Origin: Anadara kagoshimensis
Taxonomy: Eukaryota; Mollusca; Bivalvia; Arcoida; Arcidae
NCBI GenBank assembly: GCA_021292105.1
Contig: CM037861.1
Coordinates: 61,301,245-61,365,244 of the forward strand
Direction of reading: 5' to 3'
DNA length: 64,000 nt
Shown: positions 44,566 through 64,000 of the stretch, piece by piece
How positions within the stretch are numbered: the first letter of the stretch is position 1
Layout: each line of letters opens with the position of its first letter
Notes under the pieces: model-generated
The model's input: only the letters and a program-made list of their open reading frames with translations
Databases searched by the model: none
Told to the model about the DNA's origin: nothing
Program-made: the position numbers and the translations under genes

Positions 44566-46579
44566 AAATTTAGCTTATGCCTACTAGAATAATTTCTTAA
44601 GTCAGCTTATTTGCAGATTAACAATTGGGTAAATATCTAATCTATCTTGTATTTGGAGTTTTTGGATAAGATAGAAGTGAAACGTTTGGTTATTTATGCA
44701 ACAAACTGGATATAGTATTGTCATACTAGTATTCAGCAGTTTACTAACTTGCTGTTTCTTGAGCACTTTGGTGTATTTTTTTCTTGCTGGAAATTGCACC
44801 ATATATGAGTTTTACCGAGTCCACTGGAGTAATGGGGTTTAGCACCTCAGTCAAGATACTTAAGCCAGTTAGTTATCATATGGGATGGTGGTCGGCACTG
44901 GGGTGCCCAAAGCACTCAAACTTTACTTTAAACTACACAATGTATCATGCATGTAATATGTTGACTCAACTGTGAAAGATTATGTGAACTCCATGTTTCT
45001 ACTCCAAGGTCAGGTCAAGTACATTTTGCTGCAGAACAAGTGTTTCTAGTTAAACAGGATTTTTCTGACCTTCCACAGTACCTGAACCAGCCCAAAATCA
45101 ACTCATAGAAGTTGACGAATGTAGAAGAATAATGGTTTCTTAATCTTATGACAGTTGGGATTCTTTCATATATCAATACAGTCGGTTCTTAATGGACAGT
45201 TTGTTCTTGAATAGAAATATACCCAGAGAAATTCATGACCTTAAGCAAGTGAGCAGATAAATATTCTTTAGAGATCTGCCTAAATGGAATAATATCGAGT
45301 ATCTGGGCAATAAAAGTCACTGCTGTTATATATATTAGCCCGTTTGACCACCAATTCCTTCCTGGAGGCAAGCAAGGTAAGCTTTACTGATGTGTTTTAT
45401 ACATACAAGTAGTTTTATGTTATGAGTGTTGGGAGTAAACTAGTATTAAAATAATACTGTTCCGTTGCATTACAAGTTTTAAAGTGTGCAAATCCTCGTC
45501 GGATGTCATCACAAAACCTATTTATAGTCCGTCGGTGATATGTTGGCAGTTTATAAACAGTCTATAAAATGTAAATAGGGATATATATAAAGGCGATATT
45601 GACAAATGAATGCATTAAGGTGTGCATATACACATGATAACATGGTAATATTACCTTTTATGTAGGATAGTCTCGCTAATGTTTATAAACATTGTCAAAA
45701 TATCACTGATGGACTATAGCCATAAATCCATTAATCCTTGTGATTATTATTTACGAGACTGAGATTTATAAAAGTACTTGCAACCACATCTTGGATATCA
45801 TTTTATCATTATGCCCAGAATCTGTCCAGTTTTATAATTGGTGTTCTCAATATGTTTATTGTTTTGTATATCTTATTTTGTTGTGGCACATTCTTTTAAA
45901 TGGGTTCTACTATTGCTAAGTGCAACTTTTCAGCAGCAACTTGTTACATTTCTTTCCATCAAGAGCTGTTAAACCCAAAATGTGATTTTGGCACCATTCT
46001 TGACATAAAATTGTCATATACACACTCCAATGAGGCCAGGTTCTGGCAAAATGAAGCTTCCTTGTTCTAGAGTAAGGTACTTTGAATACTAAAACAATTA
46101 AACATAAAACCTCAAGTAATGTTTATAATGAATCCACACAGCCTCTTGCCAAAGCTGAAGTATAAATTGTAGTACATTGTACATGTCTTATGCCTTGGTG
46201 GAATATGTGGGTCGTCTGTGTTTATTAGAGGTGATGCATCAAAAATCATTGTAGCGATATATTGCAGAATTTCTAAGCTGTACTGCAATACATTTTGACT
46301 ATGTTTGTCAAATTGCTTGCTAAAGGTTGGCGATTGTCTTGGGCACTCTGGTTCTCTCCACTTTCCAGAACTGACATCCCTGATACAAGTGAAATTGAAA
46401 GAATATTGATTAGGACATAAAACACAACTCATTACTTCACTCCACTTCTATAGAGACATCATAAGCTCAAGGTAAATTTGGGAGATATTCGGTTTCGATA
46501 GGAAAGTGAAATCTGACACAGATTCATTGTGGTACATGACATGCTACCAAAGATAGATGATCATCATATTGGGTCAAGA
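44566..46579. other. Intergenic DNA between LUC7L and NDUFA6
   Basis: There is no supportable gene here. A partial SINE (44,815-44,905, AGCACCTCAGTCAAGATACT) is present. The short ORFs are of chance length and composition. Confidence 0.4.
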
Positions 46580-46805
46580 TCAAGTAAACGGGTGGTCTAA
46601 AGCGTGCTCTTATAGGATGACAGCCCCCTCACACCCTAGGTTTATATCCTAAATTCGGGACCGATCCTAGTGTGTAAAAGTTTGTCAATTGGCTTGCAAA
46701 GGTTGGTGGTTTTCTCTGGGCTCTCCAGGATCCTCAAACATCCATGAACTGACCATCTCAATATAAGTGAAAGAATCTTGGCTGGGGCGTAAAACTACCA
46801 CTCTC
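46580..46805 (+). repeat. SINE, common family
   Basis: The copy lies between LUC7L and NDUFA6. It has GTGTGTAAAAGTTTGTCAAT and the tail GAATCTTGGCTGGGGCGTAA. The B box is degraded. Confidence 0.55.
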
Positions 46806-46979
46806 CTCCTTTAATGGAGGTGACAGAGGTCAAATATCTTATCGATGATGTAATCCACAGGCTTAATTTTTTTATTAAAACTCATCAAAGATACCGCTCT
46901 AAATAAGTCAAGTTTTACACTGTATTTCTGTTCTGTATATTTTTGTTACTACATAACAAAATGTAAGTAACTAAAGACA

Positions 46980-46985
46980 TTTATT
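46980..46985 (-). terminator. Candidate NDUFA6 polyadenylation signal
   Basis: An AATAAA hexamer on the minus strand lies about 130 bp after the NDUFA6 stop, a normal position for a poly(A) signal. Confidence 0.4.
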
Positions 46986-47115
46986 TTTAAATTAATTGTT
47001 CATATAAAACAAAAGAAGACATCCTTTATCTCAACCACAGGACATTTTAGTACACTCATTTAAGAAAATATCTGATATATAAATGTTTTTGTCCTAAATC
47101 TGGCACACATAAGTA

Positions 47116-49545
47116 TTATTCATGACCTTCATAAAACTTGGATAAAAAGTCTTTTGGCTTTGGTTCCTCAGGATTGTCATTTAACAAGGCCATTACATGA
47201 CTTTTCTGTTTGAAATTCTTTAATGTTTCGACCAGTTCCATCTGTCCCTAAAAAAATAGTAAAATCTCATTAATATCAATTCCTGCTAACTCACTTATGT
47301 CCACAATATTATTAAATCCTCTATGTTTTTCTTTATAAGCCTCCCAGATTTATTGCCAAACTCTTCAAAATTTGTTTGAACAAATGATTGTGATGAATCA
47401 ATGTTTTACTGAATAAAGAACTCTGATTTCATTCTTGAAGATGATAGCATTCCCTACAATATGAAATCACATTTGTGTTGACATCATGTATTAATACTTT
47501 AGATGACCTCATACAAATTGATGAAATGTGTCTTGTACCGAAAAAAGCATGCAGCCAAATAAAAGATTTGAACAGTAAATAAGAAATCACTCTGTATTGT
47601 CACATCTGCAAGATCATTGTTATACAAATCACTCTGTATTGTCACGTCTACAAGATCATTGTTATACAAATCACTCTGTATTGTCACATCTACAAGATTA
47701 TTGTTATACAAATCACTCTGTATTGTCACGTCTACAAGATCATTGTTATACAAATCACTCTGTATTTGTCACATCTACAAGATTATTGTTATACAAATCA
47801 CTCTGTATTGTCACGTCTACAAGATCATTGTTATACAAATCACTCTGTATTTGTCATGTCCACAAGATCATTGTTATACAAATCAACATGACCTCAAATA
47901 AATTGATGTACATGTACATATTTTGAAGAGCTTGTACTTGTATCAGCAAATTTTTGCAGTCAAATGACAAGGTTTGAACAATAAAATATGAAATCGCTGT
48001 CTGGGAAATCATGAGTTATCATGTTTACAAATTAATGTTACACATGTACAAATCTATAACAATAGGTATAGCAACAAAGAAGACAGCATTCAAGACACTG
48101 CACAATAAATGAATGAAACAAGACAGAAGATAAACACATATTGAAAGTCTGAAATCAATGGTTATAAAACCAAAGTCGTTTCAATAAAACCAGCAAGGTG
48201 ACAAAAGTTGTCTGCTACTTTTTGGATTTGGATTAAGTTTGTTGCCTACTTTCTAGAGTTTCAGTCTTCTGAATATGTTCCGCAATGCTTATTTTTCTGC
48301 AATTGCTGTCTACTTCAAGAATTTTTTTGTTTTACTTCAAAATTTATTGAAAGGACTGGTGAACATTGGATATTAATGACAGAAGTTTTACAAAATGGAA
48401 TACAGTGACGACATTTCAGTACTAACCATTCCTCTAATTTTACAAACCAAGCTTAGATCACTTTGCCCCTCACCCTCTAGGTTTGAATCCCACTCGCAAT
48501 AGTTCCTGGTGCGAGTTACACCGAATTAATTGGTCTAAAGTGTTAGCTTGTCAATTTGCTTGCCCATGGTTAGTAGTTTTCTGCAAGCATTCTGGTTTTC
48601 TCCACCATAAGACATTCCTGAGCAGACCATCTCAATACAAATAAAAAATTTGACTGAGAAGTAATGGCCCGTAAAACTCAACCCATTGATCCCTTAAACA
48701 GACTATACAACCTACCTTAATAACCATTATATCTATAGCTCTGACATCTGTTACATGGCCGGTAGATATGAATCTCTGTCTTAATTTTCTTCTGCATTCA
48801 TTAACTGTCACTGGCATATCAAACTCTTTAACTAAAATCAAAATAATTAAAGCTTATAAAACATTGTCCTATCTAAATATTTGCAGTCATTGAACTCTTG
48901 GTTGGAACATGCTACACCGTTTTTTTTTTAGCTTAAATGTTTAGAATCCAACAATGTCACATAAATTTGTTCGAAAAGTAGCTTGGTGTCAATCTCAGAC
49001 TCTAATTAGTTGGAAGTGCAGCAGCACATACTTGCCCAAAGTTTAAACACAGCAGAGCTTAGTCTTGGCTACATCCAAGAAACTTGTCTCACTAGCAAAA
49101 GCGTCAAACATAATTAGTTTTAATACACAGAACTGGCAATCATTTTGGAAAGGTATTTCACCTGACTATTCCAGGTCGTTGTCAATTATGTTAATAAAGC
49201 TGTCAATCACTTTGTTTGAATGTATAGATAAATTGGCTAGAAATAGAATCGGAAAAAGTGTTTACATTATAAATTAAAATATTTGAATACGCATGATCAC
49301 ATACAGACATATGATAAACTTATAGAAACAATGTTTATAATTTTAACCCCCCCCCCCCCCTTTAAATGTAAACATTGCGTCCAGGGCAACGCGTGAACCT
49401 AAAATCACCACGTACCAATAAATGGCAATTGTCTGTACCAAGCTTTATACAGATTCAAAACTCTTCTTTTAGCTTCCGTGTTATCTACCGATAGAATCGG
49501 TTTCACTTGTTTCATTCCCTCTCGAACGACCTTGTTCGCAGCCAT
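47116..49545 (-). CDS. NDUFA6: NADH:ubiquinone oxidoreductase subunit A6 (complex I B14), 3 exons
   Basis: NDUFA6 is an LYR-family accessory subunit in the matrix arm of mitochondrial complex I. It binds the mitochondrial acyl carrier protein. Exons are 49545-49416, 48831-48716 and 47247-47116 (378 nt, 125 residues, against 128 in human). The start is MAANKVVREGMKQVKPIL. The LYR-type motif reads AKRRVLNLYKAWYRQLP. The middle has STGHVTDVRAIDIMVIKG and the C-terminus KPKDFLSKFYEGHE, both family signatures. The upstream in-frame ATG at 49599 is less likely as the start because the chosen ATG matches family length and lies in a YY1-type site. Reading phases join perfectly. Confidence 0.95.
47587..47882. 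repeat. 42-bp minisatellite, 7 copies, NDUFA6 intron 2
   Basis: The unit begins TCACTCTGTATTGTCAC and ends TTGTTATACAAA. Copies start at 47587, 47629, 47671, 47713, 47755, 47798 and 47840. Two units carry one extra T. Because 42 is a multiple of three, both strands show repetitive false ORFs. Confidence 0.9.
48445..48680 (+). repeat. SINE, common family, in NDUFA6 intron 2
   Basis: It has the B-box-like CTAGGTTTGAATCCCACTCG, the body TTGTCAATTTGCTTGCCCAT and a weak tail (TTTGACTGAGAAGTAATGG). Confidence 0.5.
49346..49361 (+). repeat. Poly-C run
   Basis: About 15 C residues lie in NDUFA6 intron 1, about 55 bp from the exon 1 donor. Confidence 0.7.
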
Positions 49546-49551
49546 CTTGCC
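49539..49551 (-). promoter_or_regulatory. YY1-like element over the NDUFA6 start codon
   Basis: The minus strand reads GCAAGATGGCTGC across the chosen ATG. This matches the AAGATGGCGGC-type YY1 element often placed at the start of nuclear genes for mitochondrial and ribosomal proteins. It supports both the start choice and a TATA-less promoter. Binding is inferred. Confidence 0.4.
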
Positions 49552-49959
49552 AGTGACCTTTCTCGTCTTCTCGTGTAGTTTCCTCCATTGCAAGAGCATT
49601 GAGGAAACTTAATTGGATGTGATGACGGGTTTAAGCACGCTTCTCGATAAAATTGCTTTCGTTCCTCAGCCCATAAAATTTCATGTATTTCTTTCTTTCT
49701 TTCTTTTTTTTTTTTTTTGAAAAACTGTTACAAGTTTCCACAGGCTTTAGGTCTTTTTTAGATGCACGGAGTTTGGGTTGGGGGTTGAGGAATGTTTTGC
49801 TTTCTTTTTCTCTAGAAAGTTACTAGGCCTAGATCTATTTCACTGACAATTTTTTTAAATTATTCAACTTTAATACCGGATCCAATGTGACCTGATAATG
49901 ACCCTTATTCTTGTTATCAGTGAATATGAGTATAACTTGAAATTTCGAATCCTCATGCC

Positions 49960-50565
49960 GAGACACTGAATCATCATTGTATGTTGGAGGTCATGGATTC
50001 GAATACTGACAGCTAGTCAGGGTCTTATCGAACACTTAAAAATAGGAAGTGACTTTACTTCAAGTTCATCAAGCATTTAGAAATATTTAACGTAACGGGG
50101 ACCGGATCCTCCAGAAGAAACCTTGAAAACCGATACCTCAGTGTACCTCGTGTCACGGAAGGCGGCCGGACACGTTAACTTTTAGAACCCTTCTCGTACA
50201 ATGCCCTGGGCAGTGGCGGATTCAGCGGGGGGGGGGGGGGGGGGGTGTAGGGATCGTACGCCCCCCCCTTTATGTCGCACTTTTTTCATACTAGTATGAT
50301 ACAGGCATTTTGAATGAAAGATTTTTTCCTCTTTGATGCAGCTCAGATTGCACCAGAATGCAGGATTTTTGCGCCATTTTTTCAAAATTTTCCGGGGGTA
50401 CCCCCTAGAAGGTTCAAGCCTTCGGCTCTCACTTTATACGCCCCCTTTCTAAAATCCTGGATCCGCCTCTGCTGGCGTACTACAAATTTCAAAATTTCTG
50501 CCCGGACTTCACCTATAGCTGATGACGTCTCGATATAAGTGAAATATTCTTGACTGGGATCAATC
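49960..50565 (+). repeat. tRNA-derived SINE interrupted by a MITE
   Basis: The head has GTCATGGATTCGAATACTG. The body (CCTCGTGTCACGG) and the tail (GATGACGTCTCGATATAAGT, TTGACTGGGA) match the copy at 26,840-27,150. Positions 50211-50471 are an inserted element. Confidence 0.55.
50211..50471. mobile_element. hAT-type MITE nested in a SINE
   Basis: The ends are CAGTGGCGGATTCAG and the complement of CAGAGGCGGATCCAG. It includes a long G-run (from about 50228) and TTCGGCTCTCAC. The flanks CTGGG and CTGGCG suggest an imperfect target duplication. Confidence 0.65.
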
Positions 50566-50800
50566 TATCAATCAATCAATTTGGCACGAAACCAACCACT
50601 GGAACCATGTTTTAGAGTCAGATTTGAAACACCCTTCCAAAGTATATGTAACTTAGATCTTGAACGATTTTCGTTGCCTTTACCTTAATATATCTTTTTG
50701 ATTGAATTTGCACATCATAGTCTAAATGTGATCATCACTTATCATAGATTCACATTTATCTTTTGATAATTTCCAGTTACTATTTTACTAGGATCAACTA

Positions 50801-51002
50801 CAGTACAGACCTGTCGAACGTTTGACACTGAGCTCAATAGAAAAGGTCAAAGCTCGACTGTATAGCGGCCGAGATATGGATAGCTAGTTATAGAAAAGCT
50901 GTCTAGAGATAGATAGTACTTAGCTGCCGAAATATGGATAACGAACACCAATTTGGCACTGATTTGTCAGCTGAGTGTTAATCGTTCGACAGGTCTGTAC
51001 TG
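50801..51002. mobile_element. Small MITE, CAGTACAGACCTGTCGAACG ends
   Basis: The terminal inverted repeat is about 30 bp, ending in CGTTCGACAGGTCTGTACTG. It is 202 bp long and has no ORF. A related copy lies at 58736-58926. Confidence 0.75.
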
Positions 51003-51604
51003 TGTTATTCAATGAATAGGTCTAGCTTGTTATCTCAAGGTCTCCAGATTTTTCGTCTTTTGTTCGATCATACTATGCTTGGCGCTTTCTGTTTTCATAC
51101 ACAGTTTATCTTGAATTCCTGTGTCAAGACAGGCAGCAGCAGACAATTTCACAATCATTCATTAACTAAGATTTTACTTTATACTTTTGTAATCTTTTAT
51201 CGTACTAGAAATGAAAAAATCCGACAAAATTAGGATACAAATTTAATAAACTATAAAATTAACAAAAATATTCAGATTTAAGTTAAGGGAAGATAAGTAG
51301 GTCAGAAATTATTATGAAAATGGGATCAGGTGAATGAATGCATTGCATATTTTTTAACCATTCGTTGTCTATTGTGTGGATTTGTTCAAGGTTATTTGCA
51401 ATGCGACCCATACCATATATCTTAGTTTATTTTGGTATAGATTTAATTTTTCGTAGGCGAGACAGGTTATGTTTACCCTTCCGGAGCACCTGGCCTCATT
51501 TCCCTGGTGGAAGTTCACACCTTTAACTTGAGCTGTCAGTTTTCAAAGTCTTTAGTTGTTTAGATTGTGATTTGAACATGGATTGATATGTTTATATTTG
51601 ATTA

Positions 51605-51800
51605 TTAATGTAGAAGTGACGAAGGACCTTTTTTACTCGGAGCTTTTTCCATATAGTACCAACTCTTTGATTTCTGTCTGACAAATATATTGAATCCAGT
51701 TCTGCAACCACCACCTGATGATGATTTTTCAAGCTTTAGAAGTAACCCTTGATGTGGAACAGTGTCACATGCCTTCTTGAAATCAAAATACAACATGTAC
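51605..51800 (-). pseudogene. Reverse transcriptase fragment of a non-LTR retrotransposon
   Basis: The minus strand encodes LYFDFKKACDTVPHQGLLLKL, the palm-domain motif of non-LTR reverse transcriptases, usually with FDTVPH. After about 25 residues the similarity moves to another frame (WIQYICQTEIKELVLYGKSSE). The piece is therefore decayed and cannot be functional. Confidence 0.65.
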
Positions 51801-51802
51801 TA

Positions 51803-53950
51803 GTAAACTATACATGTACGATATCACATCGGCCAATCTTGTTACATATATGTTATGTCTCGCATTGCTTTTAACATCGGACACTGTTGGTATGCCTTTC
51901 ACAAGTTCACTTTGTTCAATTACATTGTGTATCTAGGTTCCGGTACATACAATTTTTTTTTAAATACCCCCAAAATTGCACAATTTTTCAACCGCTTTGC
52001 AACGCCTTTCTTTCTATAACATGATGTAGGAACTTGTGGTAGTGGAGCACTGAAATCTAATTAAAAACGTCTGAATGATAGTCTCGGATTTCCCATGATG
52101 CATCAAGGGCCAGATTTCAATAAAAAGGTCAAGATTTACCTTAAACTGGTCCCTATTTGCCCCGTCATTACAAAAATTCGCTAGAAAAATTTGTTTTAGA
52201 TTTATTTGCTTGGCGAATGAACAGTCACTACACTTTCAAGTCTTAGGATCAGAACCCACGACCTCCCACTTACGGAGCAAACACTCTAACAACTGTGCTA
52301 CCGCAGTGGTAGACACGATAGGAGGAATGTTAATTCTACTTGCTACTATGCTATGGTGGAGTTTTCAAATTTTGTTCTACGGATGGCTTCTTGGTGTATA
52401 TTAATTACACAGAGATTCCACTGAAGCTATTGCATGCCTAGGCTATATTAATCAGTTACTATGTAGTTTCTATAGTACTTAAGTCATAACATTGAATATC
52501 ATTTTTATCATAACATCTATAAATACCCGCCAAAAGTCGGTATTTATCTAGTTCTAAGCTCAGAACAGCGGCCAACATTCGTGTCTCTTTATATACGGAG
52601 CTAGGAGGTGCAAGACGCTGTTTCGGAGTTTGATCTAGTTCTAGATAGCGCCCTTCCAAAGTAGAGAGTTGTATAAATAACAGTCTCAATACGTGTATCA
52701 TAAGATCCAGTGCCCATCCAAAGTCGGGAGTAAATAATCAATGGTCTCCAAATGTGTTTCACTTGTCGATGTCTTTCTTGCTTCTTGTTCTTAGTTGGTT
52801 TGTTTCACTATTATTCTCACGATAGATGGGTCTTATATATAGTAAACATGCATGAAGGCAAACAACATTGACCTGTCCGCTCGACCTTTCATTAGGGATA
52901 TCCATATAGGAGGATTCACTGATAGTGTTAGGATTCGCATTTAATACATGCGCAATACATCTATCTACATCTTATTTCTTATTATTGAGACAAAATAAAT
53001 AAATACTTATGTTCCCTATACATAAAAATACATGTACCAGTTTACACAGACTTATAAGAGGTCAAACAGACAGATCAGTGTTGTTTTCCCATACCTTAAA
53101 CTAAATAAAAACAAAAGGTTGAGCATATGAATTGCACTGCATCCAATTTTATTGAAAAGTGTTCAATCATACAAATCTGCGACTGAGCAAAACAATTTAT
53201 AAGTTTATAATAATAAATAGATGGAAAGTTGAAATATTTGAAATTTTTAATAAGCTAAAATAAAAAGACTGAAAAATAAAAATCTATTTTAAGACATCTA
53301 TAAAGCAGTGTCGTTTTTAAAGAGTTTCAGTGCGTGAAACTTGTGCAATACTGATGGGTAAAATTATTCAACAATGTCCTCTTTCAGATATATAATATAT
53401 AATATCACAGTTACGCATAAATATACATACAAAATTATTTACAATGAACAATTAGCATCACATGCTATAAAATTATATTTTGAACTTTTTTAAAGACTTT
53501 TTAAAGAGTTGCAATATTGCTGCAGAGTTGCACACCATATGATAGATAAAGGTATAGATGTTTGTACTTAAAGAGTTCCATAACACAAAACAGTGCTGTA
53601 TCGGAAACCGTTGTCGCATTCTTGTAATCGACGACTTTGAGAAAAATGCAAATTATTTACAAAATAGTTGAAAAAATATTGAAAAAATTAATTAACGACT
53701 CAAATAAATTTATAACTTGAAAAAAGTTTACATCACAGCCATAAATAGCACATTAAAGTATATTTCAAAAAAGACATTTACTGGACGGATATACAATAAT
53801 CTGACATATAGAAATCAGAAGTATTTAACCACAACCTCTGGACCACCTCTGTGTTGGCAAGATGTCATCATGCTCTAAACCTGGTATTCTTCCAAAAATA
53901 TAATACTTTTTTTAATTTAATCATTTTGCATGATTTTAACTTATAATACT
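51803..53950. other. Intergenic DNA before tektin 3' end
   Basis: I see no supportable gene. ORFs of 60-80 codons here have no recognisable motif. The DNA from 53,100 on is strongly AT-rich and may include the tektin 3' UTR. Confidence 0.35.
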
Positions 53951-53958
53951 GAGAAATG

Positions 53959-53964
53959 TTTATT
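53959..53964 (-). terminator. Candidate tektin polyadenylation signal
   Basis: AATAAA on the minus strand lies about 55 bp after the tektin stop codon. Further AT-rich DNA to 53,100 could extend the 3' UTR. Confidence 0.3.
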
Positions 53965-54016
53965 TTTAAAAATCCTTAAATAGTGATTTCAATTATCCAT
54001 TAACAGTCCATGTTTT

Positions 54017-63298
<9,282 letters not shown>

Positions 63299-64000
63299 CT
63301 GAAAATATAAAGAACAAAAGAAAATTAATAAACAGCATAGATATGTATAACTAAAATAAAATGAAATAAAACAAAACAAAATTAAATAATGTACACCAAT
63401 CAATCTATTTTAGACATCTCTGTCAATTGTGAACCATTCATTAATGACGAACGGAATTATTAGCACAATACCATTTGTTATGCATGCTATAAATGGATTT
63501 GGCGATTTACTGTAGGGCCATTTTGAAGAGCTACATTGTGGAATAAGCCAAGAACTATAGAGCTAACTAAGTTATTTAAGCCATTAACATATTCTTGTCA
63601 AATAGTCGTAAGACATACATGTCAATATATATAGAGAAAAAAAACCCACACACGGATGATAAATTTGTAAGCTGTTTATTAAAGACTTGAGAAAGAATAA
63701 ACATAACAATAGAACAGTATATTTTAAATAGAACTTTCAAAGAAGCATGTGACAATGTCACTGCAAATAAATGGAAGTTATAGACATTTGATGCGGAAGT
63801 ATTTTTTTCCTACAAATTTAGACAAACGTGATTTGAAATTTAATTAGCAAAGGTAATCTATTTTCCATAATAGGATGATTAACTGCCATGGTTTATACTG
63901 TAAAGTAATAATGGGATCTACAAATCATTTTGGCATTGAGAAAAATGACATTGAAAAGTTTTAACAGACTTTTTGAAATTATCATTGCATAACATTTAGA
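63299..64000 (-). other. Tektin 5' intron and upstream DNA
   Basis: After the acceptor at 63299-63300 the DNA is AT-rich with no ORF or promoter that I can identify. The non-coding first exon of tektin is expected here or beyond the window. Confidence 0.35.

Noticed and set aside
47587-47882. CRISPR-like array of regular repeats
   Set aside because: Units are contiguous with no unique spacers and sit in an animal intron; this is a minisatellite. The 54-bp array at 60,960-61,640 was rejected for the same reason.

Overview
The window is animal nuclear DNA, most probably from a bivalve mollusc. Evidence: four intron-rich genes with GT-AG introns and animal-type proteins, an AT-rich background with frequent 'accggt' words, and a dense load of tRNA-derived SINEs, fold-back elements and minisatellites. 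I cannot name the species. No bacterial, CRISPR or operon-like structure is present.

Layout. (1) Positions 1 to about 20,377, minus strand: 24 coding exons of a type I fatty acid synthase (FASN), in the order KS, MAT, DH, pseudo-methyltransferase, ER, KR, ACP. The window starts just after the ACP, so any thioesterase lies outside it. A non-coding first exon and promoter may lie near 22,100-22,240. (2) 22,250-28,780: intergenic DNA made largely of mobile elements. They include a 1.6 kb long-inverted-repeat element and a young LTR element (24,694-26,739) with two LTRs of 459 bp that look identical and a Gag-like CCHC/coiled-coil ORF without pol. The LTR element sits inside a SINE. (3) 28,933-42,578, plus strand: LUC7L, a U1 snRNP-associated splicing factor, in 10 coding exons. 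Its first intron carries two nested Mutator-like elements, each with a perfect 9-bp target duplication; the inner one is a 640-bp near-perfect palindrome. (4) 47,116-49,545, minus strand: NDUFA6 (complex I, LYR protein), 3 exons, with a 42-bp minisatellite in its second intron. (5) 49,600-53,950: intergenic SINE/MITE DNA and a decayed reverse transcriptase fragment. (6) 54,017-63,298, minus strand: tektin-3-like axonemal protein, 6 exons. Its introns hold a TTAA-flanked element with CTCF-like motifs, a 54-bp minisatellite with a higher-order unit of about 325 bp, and a minisatellite that has copied the exon-2 splice donor.

The four genes are unrelated housekeeping or ciliary functions and do not form a pathway. 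One theme crosses genes: single-base deletions break otherwise perfect reading frames in FASN exons 2-3 (four sites within about 750 bp) and in the LUC7L RS exon (one site). A similar -1 step splits the LTR-element ORF. I read most of these as residual assembly errors, but the FASN cluster is dense enough to need checking. All exon limits are by-eye predictions from splice consensus, reading phase and family similarity recalled from memory; nothing was aligned by software.
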